Assembly: GCA_021776315.1 (NCBI GenBank)
Contig: JAJFGD010000036.1
Span: 1-35,308, forward strand
Source: Hyphococcus sp.
GTDB taxonomy: Bacteria; Pseudomonadota; Alphaproteobacteria; Caulobacterales; Parvularculaceae
Direction: 5' to 3'
DNA: 35,308 nucleotides
Shown here: one piece after another, positions 23,557-32,452 of the stretch
Numbering within the stretch: the first letter of the stretch is position 1
Layout of the letters: each line of letters starts with the position of its first letter
Translations under genes and position numbers: made by a program
The notes under the pieces: generated by a model
The model's database searches: none
What the model was told of the DNA's origin: nothing
The model's input: the letters and a program-made list of their open reading frames with translations, nothing else

Positions 23557-24240
23557 ATGTCTGACCACGCGACTATTGATCCCCTTGCCTCGCATCGCAA
23601 ACCTGACGATTTGCGTAGTATCATCGCGTTTTGGTTTACCAAGGTGTTGCGGTTCTTTGCCGATGCTTTCTTTTCCGGGCGCTATGGTCACCGTGCGATT
23701 GTTCTTGAAACAGTCGCTGGAGTGCCCGGCATGGTTGGTGGGATGTTGCAGCATTTTCGCTCTCTCCGGCGTATGGAAAATGACGAAGGCTGGATCAAGA
23801 TCCTACTTGATGAGGCAGAAAATGAACGCATGCATTTAATGACGTTCATCGAAATTGCCCAACCAAACTGGATTGAACGTTTAGTCGTCTTGTTTGCTCA
23901 AGGGACGTTTTTCTTCGGCTATGGATTAATTTACCTTATGTCACCAATCACTGCGCATCGCATTGTTGGGTATTTTGAAGAAGAGGCAGTCTTTAGTTAC
24001 ACCCAATTTTTGCGTCAGATTGATGATGGAAAAGTTGACAATGTTGCCGCGCCAAATATTGCAATTGAGTATTGGAATCTTGATGCAGATGCCCGCTTGC
24101 GTGATGTCGTAATCGCCGTGCGCGCCGATGAAGCCGGACATCGCGATGTCAATCATGCTTTGGCGGATGCTTATTCGGATCCAAATCGAAAGGCAGCCCG
24201 TGTCAATGTGATTACCGCGCTAGAGAGCCACGGCGTTTAA
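23557..24240 (+). CDS. aox: Alternative oxidase (ubiquinol oxidase, non-proton-pumping)
   Basis: This 227-residue di-iron membrane protein oxidises ubiquinol and reduces oxygen to water without pumping protons. All six iron-ligand positions are visible: Glu51 in [10 protein letters not shown], Glu90 and His93 in NERMH, Glu142 in EEEA, and Glu192 and His195 in ADEAGHR. The hydrophobic, membrane-associated helices fit the monotopic AOX fold. No long N-terminal transit region is present, as expected for bacteria. The ATG at 23557 has GGGA 8 bases upstream; the ATG at 23548 is in frame but lies inside that site. The gene is flanked by copies of CGCATCCTGGG at 23537-23547 and 24272-24282. No other respiratory gene is adjacent. 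Confidence 0.95.
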   Translation: MSDHATIDPLASHRKPDDLRSIIAFWFTKVLRFFADAFFSGRYGHRAIVLETVAGVPGMVGGMLQHFRSLRRMENDEGWIKILLDEAENERMHLMTFIEIAQPNWIERLVVLFAQGTFFFGYGLIYLMSPITAHRIVGYFEEEAVFSYTQFLRQIDDGKVDNVAAPNIAIEYWNLDADARLRDVVIAVRADEAGHRDVNHALADAYSDPNRKAARVNVITALESHGV

Positions 24241-24404
24241 CGGCTCGCAAATAAGGGTGTATTTCCCTGACCGCATCCTGGGTTCTAGGCAACGCAGACC
24301 GCTTAGTTTTGAGCAATCAGCAAAAAACCTGCGCACTTATTGGAATTGAGTTGAAACTTACCTTTCAGCCGACATAAGATACCTCCGTGGGAAACGGGGG
24401 CAAT

Positions 24405-24726
24405 ATGGATTGGGTGGAAGGCATTGGTGCGTCAATTGTTCGGTTGACTGCACATGAACCGCTAGGGTCGGCCCGGCGATGCTTACACAGCGATTACCGC
24501 GGCTTGGAATAGCGCGTCGGCCTATGACATTGTGTCCATCACAATTGCGGCTGGCGGTGATTTCGAACCGGCCAGCGATGACAATATCGATCTGGCCGAA
24601 AACCGCGCGAAAGCGATACGCGCGGCACTTGAAAAACTTGGGGTGCCAGCCGAACGAATTTTCGTCGCGCCGTTACAAGTTGGTACAAAGAAAAGCGCAG
24701 CCCAAATATTATTTGAGCTACGCTAA
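24405..24726 (+). pseudogene. Frameshifted remnant with OmpA-like C-terminal segment
   Basis: From the ATG at 24405 (behind GGGGG) the frame reads MDWVEGIGASIVRLTAHEPLG and stops at about 24512. A different frame, open from 24466 to the stop at 24726, gives AYTAITAAWN, then IDLAENRAKAIRAALEKLGVPAERI. The latter is the helix-turn of an OmpA peptidoglycan-binding domain. Joining the two near 24460-24475 needs one frame change and gives about 106 residues. No convincing start precedes the second frame apart from a GTG at 24532 without a ribosome site. A hairpin (24382-24400) covers the GGGGG. It could be a real pseudogene or a sequencing indel; I cannot tell which. Confidence 0.5.
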
Positions 24727-24767
24727 ACTTGATAGAGATTTTGTGTATCAGTCTTTTGGTTGACCGC

Positions 24768-25685
24768 TTACGCCTCAACCTCTTCAATGTCACGTGGCTG
24801 CTTTGCTTCTTTGTCCATGCGTTTCATGGCTTTTTGCAGTTTTTCAAACGCCCGCACTTCAATTTGGCGAACGCGTTCGCGGCTGACATTGTAGACTTGG
24901 CTCAACTCTTCCAAGGTTGAAGGGTTATCCTTCAAGCGGCGTTCGGTGAGAATGTGTTGTTCCCGCTCATTCAAACTGGACAACGCATTCCCTAATAAGC
25001 CCATGCGCATTTCATATTCGTCTTCTTTGACGATCTTTGATTCCGGATTGACGGCATTTTCGTCAACCAGCCAGTCCTGCCATTCACCGCCACCATCTGC
25101 ATCTTTTGACATCGGTGCGTTGAGGGATGCTTCGCCCCCAGTCATGCGGCGGTTCATGGAAATCACATCGTCATGGGTCACGCCGAGCTTGGTCGCTATA
25201 TGTTCCACTTGATCGGGATGTAGATCGCCGTCATCGACAGCCTCAATTTGTCCCTTGATTTTGCGCAAGTTGAAAAAGAGTTTCTTCTGTGCGGCAGTGG
25301 TACCAATTTTCACCAGAGACCAAGATCGCAAGACATATTCCTGGATCGAGGCGCGGATCCACCACATCGCATAAGTTGCGAGGCGGAACCCTTTCTCGGG
25401 ATCAAATTTTTTCACGGCTTGCATCAAGCCAACATTGCCTTCTGAAATGACTTCGCCAATTGGCAAACCATAGCCGCGGTAGCCCATTGCAATTTTGGCA
25501 ACCAAGCGCAGATGGCTTGTGATCAGCTTTTGCGCTGCATCGGGATCCTCATGCTCCGCAAATCGTTTCGCGAGCATATATTCTTCGTCTTTTTCCAACA
25601 TCGGAAATTTGCGGATATCAGAAAGATATCGTGACAAACTTCCTTCCGGTGTCAGCGAAGGGGTGGTGGTTAATGCGTTGCTCAT
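24768..25685 (-). CDS. rpoH: RNA polymerase sigma factor RpoH (sigma-32)
   Basis: This 305-residue heat-shock sigma factor directs transcription of chaperone and protease genes. Region 2 (LITSHLRLVAKIAMGYRGYGLP, EGNVGLMQAVKKFDPEKGFRL, TYAMWWIRASIQEYVLRSWS) is followed by the RpoH box QKKLFFNLRK, diagnostic for sigma-32. Region 4 has a helix-turn-helix with LEELSQVYNVSRERVRQIE. The ATG at 25685 has GAGGAG about 9 bases upstream. A longer frame to 25793 has no ribosome site and unrelated sequence. The gene is transcribed leftward with a 228- to 336-base divergent region shared with the hybrid kinase. A heat-shock-type -10 and a 5' hairpin lie upstream. Confidence 0.97.
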   Translation of the reverse strand: MSNALTTTPSLTPEGSLSRYLSDIRKFPMLEKDEEYMLAKRFAEHEDPDAAQKLITSHLRLVAKIAMGYRGYGLPIGEVISEGNVGLMQAVKKFDPEKGFRLATYAMWWIRASIQEYVLRSWSLVKIGTTAAQKKLFFNLRKIKGQIEAVDDGDLHPDQVEHIATKLGVTHDDVISMNRRMTGGEASLNAPMSKDADGGGEWQDWLVDENAVNPESKIVKEDEYEMRMGLLGNALSSLNEREQHILTERRLKDNPSTLEELSQVYNVSRERVRQIEVRAFEKLQKAMKRMDKEAKQPRDIEEVEA

Positions 25686-25748
25686 CGGCGCAGTCTCCTC
25701 GGCGCGAAAAATAGACGGGTGCTTGGTGTTTGAAGTCCCCAAAGGATA

Positions 25749-25764
25749 CGCCCTGATAAGGGCG
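25749..25764 (-). other. Hairpin in the rpoH leader
   Basis: CGCCCT-gata-AGGGCG is a perfect 6-base-pair stem with a 4-base loop. If transcription starts near 25767 it would form the very 5' end of the rpoH mRNA, about 60 bases from the start codon. Confidence 0.4.
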
Positions 25765-25773
25765 CTGACCAAT

Positions 25774-25802
25774 ATATGGGGACAGGTGGCCAAAAATCCA
25801 AA
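25774..25802 (-). promoter_or_regulatory. Candidate sigma-32-type promoter of rpoH
   Basis: On the minus strand CCCCATAT (25774-25781) equals the sigma-32 -10 consensus CCCCATNT. A weak TTTGGAT (25796-25802) sits 14 bases upstream in the -35 place of CTTGAAA. The leader would be about 80 bases. Confidence 0.45.
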
Positions 25803-25958
25803 TTTTTACTCATTAATGCAGTAACTACAGACACTTAACGTCGAAATTATGGCACTGGCCGCATTAAACTGGCCTCTGGTGATGGGGGCAAAGTCCAAGT
25901 CATTGGGCCATTCATCGCTAGAAAACTTGATCGGGGTTTTGGCGATCGTACCCTCTGA

Positions 25959-26018
25959 TTAACCATTTTGCCTTAGATTTTTGAATTCGAATGTCCGACG
26001 ATTTTAAGGAATCCTTAA
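25959..26018 (+). promoter_or_regulatory. CtrA-like sites with a GANTC in the kinase promoter
   Basis: TTAACCAT (25959-25966) equals the short CtrA motif described in Caulobacter. TTAAGGAATCCTTAA (26004-26018) fits the full TTAA-N7-TTAA pattern and is a palindrome with a single-base centre. It contains GAATC, a GANTC site for CcrM methylation, and covers the AAGGA ribosome site of the kinase gene. Confidence 0.55.
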
Positions 26019-26021
26019 GCG

Positions 26022-28601
26022 ATGGTTCTTCTGACGAAATCACGTGTAGGTCACGTAAAACAGTCTAGTACACGATTGATGATCCCGGCGATTGCAGCTG
26101 GAACGCTTACCGTTCTGCTCATCTTTGGCTTTTTTACCGCCTATAACCAGGCGTCGGAAAGCTCGCTACGTCGCAAAGAGGTCAATCAATATATCGAATC
26201 TGTCGGACAATCCACGGCCTGGGGCGTTGAGAATTGGCTAACCCAACGCATCAAAATGGCTGAGGAAGTTGGATACGAAATTGAAATGACGTTGCAAATG
26301 GAAACCATTGTGGACCATTTGCGGAGTACGGTTTTTGAAGACACTTTTATTTGGACTTACTACGGCGAAGCCGACGGGACATATCATATATGGCCCCTCG
26401 ATGATGAACTACCATCTGATTATGACCCGCGTACGCGTCCTTGGTATGAGGCCGCCGCCAGTGCCGGCCAAACGACCCTAACCGAACCTTACTTTGATAT
26501 TACGACAGGTGTCGAAACTATTACTGTGGCAACGCCTATCTATCGCGACGGTAGCTTATTGGGCGTGGTTGGGGCTGATTTTTCAACAGCAAGTTTGAGT
26601 GAAGTGTTGGCGCGAACCAATCTTGGCGGATTGGGCCATGCTTTTTTGGTAACAAACCAAGGTAAGATTTTGGCGCATCCTGACCGAGGGGCAATATCTG
26701 ATAGTATCAACGCTGTTTACGCTCTTGATACACCGCAGCTCGCTTCAGATATTCAGTATTTGGACAGCCTTGACGAGCCAGAAATTGTATCCTTCTTACC
26801 GATCCCCGCAGTTGCCGCGATTGATTGGCATTTAGGGCTATCGGTCAACCAAGCTAAGGCCTTTGCAGGGTTGAATGAATTCAGGCGTAGGGCAGCGATC
26901 GCTGCGCTTGCAGCCGCATTTTTTATGATTGTTGTATTAAGCTATGTGATACATCGATTACTTGTGCGCCCACTCAACAAATCGCGAATAGAAGCTGACG
27001 CGGCCAGTGTTGCAAAATCTGAATTTCTAGCCTCTATGAGTCATGAAATTCGTACACCAATGAATGGTGTACTGGGAATGGCAGAGGTGCTCCTCAGCAG
27101 CGATTTGGATAACCGTCAAAAGGAATTGGTGTCGATTATCAATTCCTCTGGCAATGCATTGATGACCGTTATCAATGATATTCTTGACTTTTCAAAGCTT
27201 GAAGCGGGGAAACTTCGACTTAGTACAAACAGCTTCAATCTGCGCCAGACAGTTTTTGAAATGGCGACGATGATGCAAGCACGCGCGCTCGAAAAGGATC
27301 TAGAATTGATCGTGCGTTATGCGCCTCATTTGCCGGAAGGCGTTATTGGCGATGATGCGCGGTTGCGCCAGGTGCTTGGCAATTTGATCGGAAATGCCGT
27401 CAAATTTACGCAGCAAGGATATGTCCTGGTCGAAGTTGATGGCGAACATGTGGACGAGAATGTGGTGTTGCAAATTTCTGTGAAGGACACTGGAATTGGA
27501 ATCGCACCCGGTCAAATGCCAAGAATGTTTGAAAAATTCGAACAGGCCGATGGATCCCATACGCGAAAATTCGGGGGTACCGGGCTTGGTCTCGCGATTA
27601 CTAAAAATATTGTTGAATTGATGGGCGGCGAAATCTCGGCAGATAGTGAGGTTGGTAAAGGTTCACGTTTTGCATTTTCGTGCACATTGCCGATTGATGA
27701 ACAAGTCGCGGCAATGAAAGAACGCGACACTGAAGTATTCAACGGGGTTCGGGTTCTGGCTGTCGATGATAATCCCGTCAATCGGCGGGTCTTTAAAGAG
27801 TTGTTGGATGGCTGGGATATGCGTTCAACGGTTGTTGAAAGTCCTGTCCATGCATTCGCTGCTTTGGAGAAATCAGTCGCAGATGGGGATCGTTTTCACT
27901 TAGCGCTATTGGATCATCAAATGCCTGATGAGGATGGCGTCTCATTGGCTTCACGCATGAAGGCAGATCCACGATTTGCGACCATTCCGATCATTATGTT
28001 GTCCTCAATTGGTGGCATTGAAGATACGTCGCAAAGTTCAAATGGTGACATAGCCATTTCTCTTGCAAAACCGGTCCGGCCGTCACAATTGATGGATGCT
28101 ATGGCGCAATTGTTGTCGGATTCGTCTGTGTCGGCCCTTTGTCAGACCGCTCGAAAATTGCTCAACAAAAAACCAATGCCCGAGCCTGCAATCAACGAAA
28201 AGAAAAAGATCTTGATCGCAGAAGATAATGCGGTCAATCAGATGGTTTTGAAAACATTCATTTCCGCGGACGAGTTTGATATTGTTGTGGCCGACAATGG
28301 AAAAGTCGCTGTTGAGTTATTTCAAGCCCACAAACCGGCATTGGTGTTGATGGATTTGTCCATGCCGGTCATGGATGGATTAGAGGCAACGCGAAAAATT
28401 CGTGAGATCGAAGCGGAAACCGGGTTACCGGAGACCCCGATCATCGCGACAACCGCGCATGTGTTGCAAGAGGCAAGAGATCGGTGCGGTGAAGTTGGCA
28501 TGAATGACTTTTTGCCAAAGCCACTCAAAAAAGGCGCGATCGACGAAGTTTTCAAACGTTGGATTGGTGCGAACACTCAGCAGGCTGCAGCCGCTAGCTA
28601 G
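26022..28601 (+). CDS. Hybrid sensor histidine kinase with dCache domain and two receivers
   Basis: This 859-residue inner-membrane kinase has a first membrane helix at about 20-42. A periplasmic dCache-type sensor follows (about 45-285; [12 protein letters not shown] is typical, then [20 protein letters not shown]). A second helix lies at about 293-313. Next come HisKA with [10 protein letters not shown] (His341), and HATPase_c with an N-box ([11 protein letters not shown]) and G-boxes ([15 protein letters not shown]). Two receivers follow: one with LALLDHQMP (Asp631), one with [12 protein letters not shown] (Asp778). No HAMP and no C-terminal HPt domain is seen, so an HPt protein elsewhere is expected. 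The start at 26022 is weakly supported by AAGGA 11 bases upstream. Small-molecule ligand unknown. Confidence 0.94.
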   Translation: MVLLTKSRVGHVKQSSTRLMIPAIAAGTLTVLLIFGFFTAYNQASESSLRRKEVNQYIESVGQSTAWGVENWLTQRIKMAEEVGYEIEMTLQMETIVDHLRSTVFEDTFIWTYYGEADGTYHIWPLDDELPSDYDPRTRPWYEAAASAGQTTLTEPYFDITTGVETITVATPIYRDGSLLGVVGADFSTASLSEVLARTNLGGLGHAFLVTNQGKILAHPDRGAISDSINAVYALDTPQLASDIQYLDSLDEPEIVSFLPIPAVAAIDWHLGLSVNQAKAFAGLNEFRRRAAIAALAAAFFMIVVLSYVIHRLLVRPLNKSRIEADAASVAKSEFLASMSHEIRTPMNGVLGMAEVLLSSDLDNRQKELVSIINSSGNALMTVINDILDFSKLEAGKLRLSTNSFNLRQTVFEMATMMQARALEKDLELIVRYAPHLPEGVIGDDARLRQVLGNLIGNAVKFTQQGYVLVEVDGEHVDENVVLQISVKDTGIGIAPGQMPRMFEKFEQADGSHTRKFGGTGLGLAITKNIVELMGGEISADSEVGKGSRFAFSCTLPIDEQVAAMKERDTEVFNGVRVLAVDDNPVNRRVFKELLDGWDMRSTVVESPVHAFAALEKSVADGDRFHLALLDHQMPDEDGVSLASRMKADPRFATIPIIMLSSIGGIEDTSQSSNGDIAISLAKPVRPSQLMDAMAQLLSDSSVSALCQTARKLLNKKPMPEPAINEKKKILIAEDNAVNQMVLKTFISADEFDIVVADNGKVAVELFQAHKPALVLMDLSMPVMDGLEATRKIREIEAETGLPETPIIATTAHVLQEARDRCGEVGMNDFLPKPLKKGAIDEVFKRWIGANTQQAAAAS

Positions 28602-28640
28602 GTATTTTGCCCCTCACTCGATCGACAAAACAGTCGATGT

Positions 28641-29711
28641 TTAAAGCGCAGCTAGAGACGCCTGTAGATTAGCAAAATCTGCAGGCGGATTACATTCAAA
28701 TCGAAGCATTTCACCAGTAAGTGGGTGCGCAAAGCCCAATACTCTTGCGTGTAACGCTTGCCGACGAAAATTTCTCAAGATGGCTATGGCGTTATCTGCG
28801 GCGGCATCTCCTGGTCGCAATCCTGCAAGGCCAGGGCCTCGACCATATAACTGATCACCAATCAACGGATGCCCATTATGGGCAAGGTGCACGCGGATTT
28901 GATGGGTGCGGCCTGTTTCCAAACGACATTGTATGAGGGACGCAAGTGCATCGCCTTTTAACTTTGCGCGCGCGCGTCCAAAGGCTTGAATGACTTTGTA
29001 ATGGGTGACTGCATGGCGCGCATTGTCATGGGTAGTTTCATCGACGACGGCCATTTTTTTTCGATCCGAGCTGGCCCGAGCCAATGCGCCCTTTATCGTA
29101 CCAAGTCCTGGGCGGGGCGCGCCGATTGCAATGGCTTCATAGAGCCGTTCAATATCATGAACAGAAAACGCCTTGGTGAGTCCCTGATGCGCCGCGTCAC
29201 TTTTAGCAACAACCAGTAAGCCAGAAGTGTCTTTGTCGATGCGATGGACAATGCCTGGTCGCGCGACGCCACCAATGCCCGACAAACTTTTCCCGCAATG
29301 ATGGATGAGGGCGTTTACAAGAGTGCCTGTCCAATTCCCAGCAGCTGGGTGGACGACTAATCCTGCCGGTTTATTGATGACGATAAGGTCCCCATCCTCA
29401 AAAATGACGTCGAGGGGAATGGCCTCAGCTTCCGGTTCCGGCTCCGCAACTGGGGGCAGCGTTAGACGATAATGCTCATTTTCACGAATTTTCCAGGAGG
29501 CATCCGTGAAAATGTCACCGTCTCGGCTCACGGCGCCATCTTCGATAAGCCCCTTAATTCGGGTGCGCGTTAGGCCTTCCACGTGATCTGACAACCATTT
29601 ATCAAGCCTTACGCCTGCATTATCGGCATCAATGTGAAATGCCGGATTGGGATCGCTGGTGGTATCACTAGCATCCGCTATGGGGTTGAGAGGTTTGTCG
29701 TCGCGCGTCAT
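28641..29711 (-). CDS. rluD: RluD-family 23S rRNA pseudouridine synthase
   Basis: This 356-residue RluA-family enzyme has an N-terminal S4 domain (about 30-85; VRLDKWLSDHVEGLTRTRIKGLIEDG). The catalytic domain has the motif HRIDKDTSGLLVVAKSD, with the Asp that attacks the uridine, and ends with RTHQIRVHLAHNGHPLIGDQLYG. In E. coli RluD modifies positions 1911, 1915 and 1917 of helix 69 in 23S rRNA. The N-terminal 20-25 residues form an extra acidic extension. The gene is divergent from the DUF6476-like gene (64-base gap) and separated from rpoH by the hybrid kinase on the opposite strand. Confidence 0.93.
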   Translation of the reverse strand: MTRDDKPLNPIADASDTTSDPNPAFHIDADNAGVRLDKWLSDHVEGLTRTRIKGLIEDGAVSRDGDIFTDASWKIRENEHYRLTLPPVAEPEPEAEAIPLDVIFEDGDLIVINKPAGLVVHPAAGNWTGTLVNALIHHCGKSLSGIGGVARPGIVHRIDKDTSGLLVVAKSDAAHQGLTKAFSVHDIERLYEAIAIGAPRPGLGTIKGALARASSDRKKMAVVDETTHDNARHAVTHYKVIQAFGRARAKLKGDALASLIQCRLETGRTHQIRVHLAHNGHPLIGDQLYGRGPGLAGLRPGDAAADNAIAILRNFRRQALHARVLGFAHPLTGEMLRFECNPPADFANLQASLAAL

Positions 29712-29775
29712 AAGCGTGGCGGTTAAGCGCCTAGAGCGACGGTGTCAAATGCGTCCGCCAATTTTTTGAGCGGAT

Positions 29776-30285
29776 ATGAGAAGGAGCATCGAGGTGGAAC
29801 TCGGATCAAATCAGCAGAACCGTAGCAACAATAATGGGTCGGGCTTTCGCGATGCGGTGCCGACACCGTCATCTGTTGCCGGGATGATTGGCACAAGGAA
29901 TCTCTTGATCGTCATCGTGACTATGCCATTTGTGTTTTTGGTTGTCGTTATGGCGATTATTTCGATTTTCGGTCGGCCCGACGATGCCGCGAGTGATGTT
30001 GGTCGTGTTGTGCAGTCGATTTCGTCACACAATGGCTCGCTTGAAGAGCCAGCCATCACTGAGCCTCAACGGGTTGTTCTACCGATTTCGGCAATGGCTG
30101 ATGGCGCCATAGGGGGGATCACCCTGCCTGTTGGCGCTGAAGCGGGTGTCATGTCTCTTGATGGCGATAGGCTCGCTTTGCGGGTCGAAACGGGTGAGGG
30201 GCCAATGATCGTGATTTACGATCTTGCGCAAAATAAAGTTGTGCAAACGGTGCCGATCTTTAACGAAAAGGGCGAGGATCAATAG
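29776..30285 (+). CDS. DUF6476-like single-pass membrane protein
   Basis: This 169-residue protein has a polar N-terminal tail (1-38), one membrane helix (about 41-66) and a periplasmic domain. The segment ITLPVGAEAG, then MIVIYDLAQNKVVQTVPIF, resembles the DUF6476 pattern found next to rluD in alphaproteobacteria as I recall it. The synteny supports the call more than the sequence, which is divergent and longer than the usual members of about 110 residues. Function is unknown. The ATG at 29776 was used; a later GTG at 29794 is possible. The gene converges with sucC, leaving 99 bases that may hold terminators. Confidence 0.6.
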   Translation: MRRSIEVELGSNQQNRSNNNGSGFRDAVPTPSSVAGMIGTRNLLIVIVTMPFVFLVVVMAIISIFGRPDDAASDVGRVVQSISSHNGSLEEPAITEPQRVVLPISAMADGAIGGITLPVGAEAGVMSLDGDRLALRVETGEGPMIVIYDLAQNKVVQTVPIFNEKGEDQ

Positions 30286-30384
30286 GTTTGGGTATTAAAG
30301 AATTTCTAGCAGCTCACTGGTAACTTTTTTTTCGGTGCTATTCAGGCGAAAGGCAGCGAAAAAATTTTCAAACGAAGCTAATAT

Positions 30385-31578
30385 TTAACCCTGAACCGCA
30401 GCAACCACCTTTTGCGCGGCATCTTCTAGATCATCTGCAGGCGTAATTTTAAGGCCAGAATTGGCTAAAATCTCTTTGCCCTTTTCCACATTGGTGCCTT
30501 CCAGGCGGACGACCAATGGATCTTCGAGACCTACCTCTTTTACGGCTGCGACAATGCCTTCGGCGATGATATCGCATTGCATAATACCGCCAAATATATT
30601 GACGAGAATGCCTTTAACACCTGGGTCAGTAGTAATGATTTTAAAAGCTTCGGTGACTTTCTCTTTCGTGGCACCGCCGCCAACATCTAGGAAATTCGCC
30701 GGCTCAGCACCGTAATGTTTGATGATGTCCATGGTCGACATCGCAAGGCCAGCTCCATTGACCATACAGCCAATATTACCGTCGAGCTTTACATAGGAAA
30801 GGTCATATTCAGACGCCTTCAGCTCCATTGGGTCTTCTTCGGTTTCGTCCCGTAGCTCCATAATGTCAGGGTGCCGGAACATCGCGTTTGAATCGAAACC
30901 AACTTTTGCATCAAGGACCTTGATATCGCCATCTTTAGTGACGATCAGCGGATTGATCTCTAGCATCGACATGTCTTTCTCGACGAATGCTTTGTAGAGA
31001 ATTGGAATTAGCTTGCCGCATTGTTTTGCTTGGACGCCTGAAAGGCCCAAGGCTTGGGCGATACGGCGCCCGTGATGGGGCATATAGCCGGTAGCCGGAT
31101 CAATCTCGACCGTAATGATTTTTTCTGGCGTTTCCTCCGCAACTTCTTCGATATTCATTCCACCTTCAGTGGAGGCGATAAAGGCGATGCGCCCAGTGCC
31201 GCGATCGATCAGGGTCGAGAGATATAGTTCTGTCTCAATATCTGAGCCGTCTTCAATATAGATGCGATTGACCTGTTTGCCCGCGTCACCCGTCTGTTTG
31301 GTGACAAGCGTCGCGCCGAGCATTTGTTTTGCGAAATCCGCAGCTTCTGCGGGTGATTTGGCGAGGCGCACGCCACCCGCCTCACCAGCGCTTGATTCCT
31401 TGAATTTTCCCTTACCGCGTCCGCCAGCGTGAATTTGTGCTTTCACTACATATAACGGCCCAGGGAGTGATTTGGCTGCTTCTTCAGCATTATCCCCGCG
31501 TAAAACAGCACGGCCGTCAGAGACGGGTGCACCGAATTGCTTCAACAATTGCTTGGCCTGATATTCGTGGATGTTCAT
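30385..31578 (-). CDS. sucC: Succinate-CoA ligase (ADP-forming) beta subunit
   Basis: The 397-residue beta subunit acts in the TCA cycle, converting succinyl-CoA to succinate with ATP formation. The start [16 protein letters not shown], the ATP-grasp [27 protein letters not shown], and the C-terminal CoA-ligase part ([27 protein letters not shown]) are all diagnostic. Malate-CoA ligase MtkA is a close relative, but the sequence looks like ordinary alphaproteobacterial SucC. The ATG at 31578 has GGGAGC upstream; a start at 31590 would add four unsupported residues. sucD is not adjacent: the next leftward gene is convergent, and upstream is a GNAT gene. That separation is unusual. Confidence 0.95.
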   Translation of the reverse strand: MNIHEYQAKQLLKQFGAPVSDGRAVLRGDNAEEAAKSLPGPLYVVKAQIHAGGRGKGKFKESSAGEAGGVRLAKSPAEAADFAKQMLGATLVTKQTGDAGKQVNRIYIEDGSDIETELYLSTLIDRGTGRIAFIASTEGGMNIEEVAEETPEKIITVEIDPATGYMPHHGRRIAQALGLSGVQAKQCGKLIPILYKAFVEKDMSMLEINPLIVTKDGDIKVLDAKVGFDSNAMFRHPDIMELRDETEEDPMELKASEYDLSYVKLDGNIGCMVNGAGLAMSTMDIIKHYGAEPANFLDVGGGATKEKVTEAFKIITTDPGVKGILVNIFGGIMQCDIIAEGIVAAVKEVGLEDPLVVRLEGTNVEKGKEILANSGLKITPADDLEDAAQKVVAAVQG

Positions 31579-31652
31579 GGGGGCTCCCAAGTCGGAAATG
31601 GACAGATATGGGCGTTATAACCGTGCCGCGATGGGGCACAAGCGGGATTGGG

Positions 31653-32330
31653 CTAAAGCGCTGCACGAATATCCGCGAGCGAGTGCTTTTGGCCTCCGTG
31701 TGCATCGAAATTTGCTGGCTTAAGCCATGCCTCAAATGCGGATTTAATCCGGGGCCACTCCCGATCGGTGATAGAAAACCACGCCGTGTCTCGATTTTGA
31801 CCTTTCACCACCATGTCTTGGCGGAAAATGCCTTCGAAAGTGAAGCCCAACCTTAGCGCTGCTCTTTTGGATGACTCATTGGCATTATTGCACTTCCATT
31901 CATAACGACGATAACCGAGATCATCGAAAACATGTTTTGCCATTAGGTACATCGCTTCGGTTGCGGCCGCTGTCCGCTGGAGCTTTTTCGAGAAAACGAC
32001 ACAACCAATCTCTGTGGATCCTTGCTCAGGGCGATTGCGCATATAACTCGCCATACCGAGGAGTTCTGCCGTATTTGCGTCCCGAAAATGGTGGGTGATC
32101 CAGCCGTCATTTTCCCCATGCATTTCCATGGCTTGCCCGAAAAGTGCAGCTGATTTCCAGGGCCCTATGGCAACATGCGACCACAAATCATCGTTTTCAG
32201 GCCCACCGATGACGTCAAAAAGCATATTGGTGTGTTGGGAAAAAATTGTTGGCTCAATCGCTACATATCGCCCTCGCAAGGGGTTCAGACTGGGTTCGAG
32301 GCACGTTTTCCAGTTGGTTAAATCGTTCAT
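31653..32330 (-). CDS. GNAT family N-acetyltransferase (RimJ/RimL type)
   Basis: This 225-residue protein resembles the RimJ/RimL-like acetyltransferases. It has NPLRGRYVAIEP near the start, EIGCVVFSKKLQRTAAATEAMYLMAKHVFDDLGYRRYEWKC for the acetyl-CoA loop, and SKRAALRLGFTFEG after it. The target is unknown; some members act on proteins, others on small amines. The ATG at 32330 is chosen over a TTG at 32339. It sits on the same strand as sucC, 74 bases upstream of it. Functional relation is not obvious. Confidence 0.88.
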   Translation of the reverse strand: MNDLTNWKTCLEPSLNPLRGRYVAIEPTIFSQHTNMLFDVIGGPENDDLWSHVAIGPWKSAALFGQAMEMHGENDGWITHHFRDANTAELLGMASYMRNRPEQGSTEIGCVVFSKKLQRTAAATEAMYLMAKHVFDDLGYRRYEWKCNNANESSKRAALRLGFTFEGIFRQDMVVKGQNRDTAWFSITDREWPRIKSAFEAWLKPANFDAHGGQKHSLADIRAAL

Positions 32331-32452
32331 CGACTGCAACTTTCTGCTCAGAAAAAAGTAGTGTCAGTCATACAAAAAGAAACGCTGTCTTTAAAGTTAG
32401 AATAATTGGATACCCAAACAGAATGCCTTACACAGACGAAAAATTTACGCAG

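Larger units (their letters stand above)
25686..26021. other. 336-base divergent intergenic region between rpoH and hybrid kinase
   Basis: No gene is seen here. It holds the rpoH ribosome site, leader hairpin and sigma-32-like promoter (left part), then the TTAACCAT at 25959-25966 and a TTAA-N7-TTAA box at 26004-26018 near the kinase start. The middle, about 25803-25950, shows no clear structure. Confidence 0.6.

Noticed and set aside
28621-28638. ATCGAC-aaaaca-GTCGAT stem between the hybrid kinase and rluD as terminator
   Set aside because: The stem has only six pairs and is followed by a single short T3 run, so termination is not convincing.
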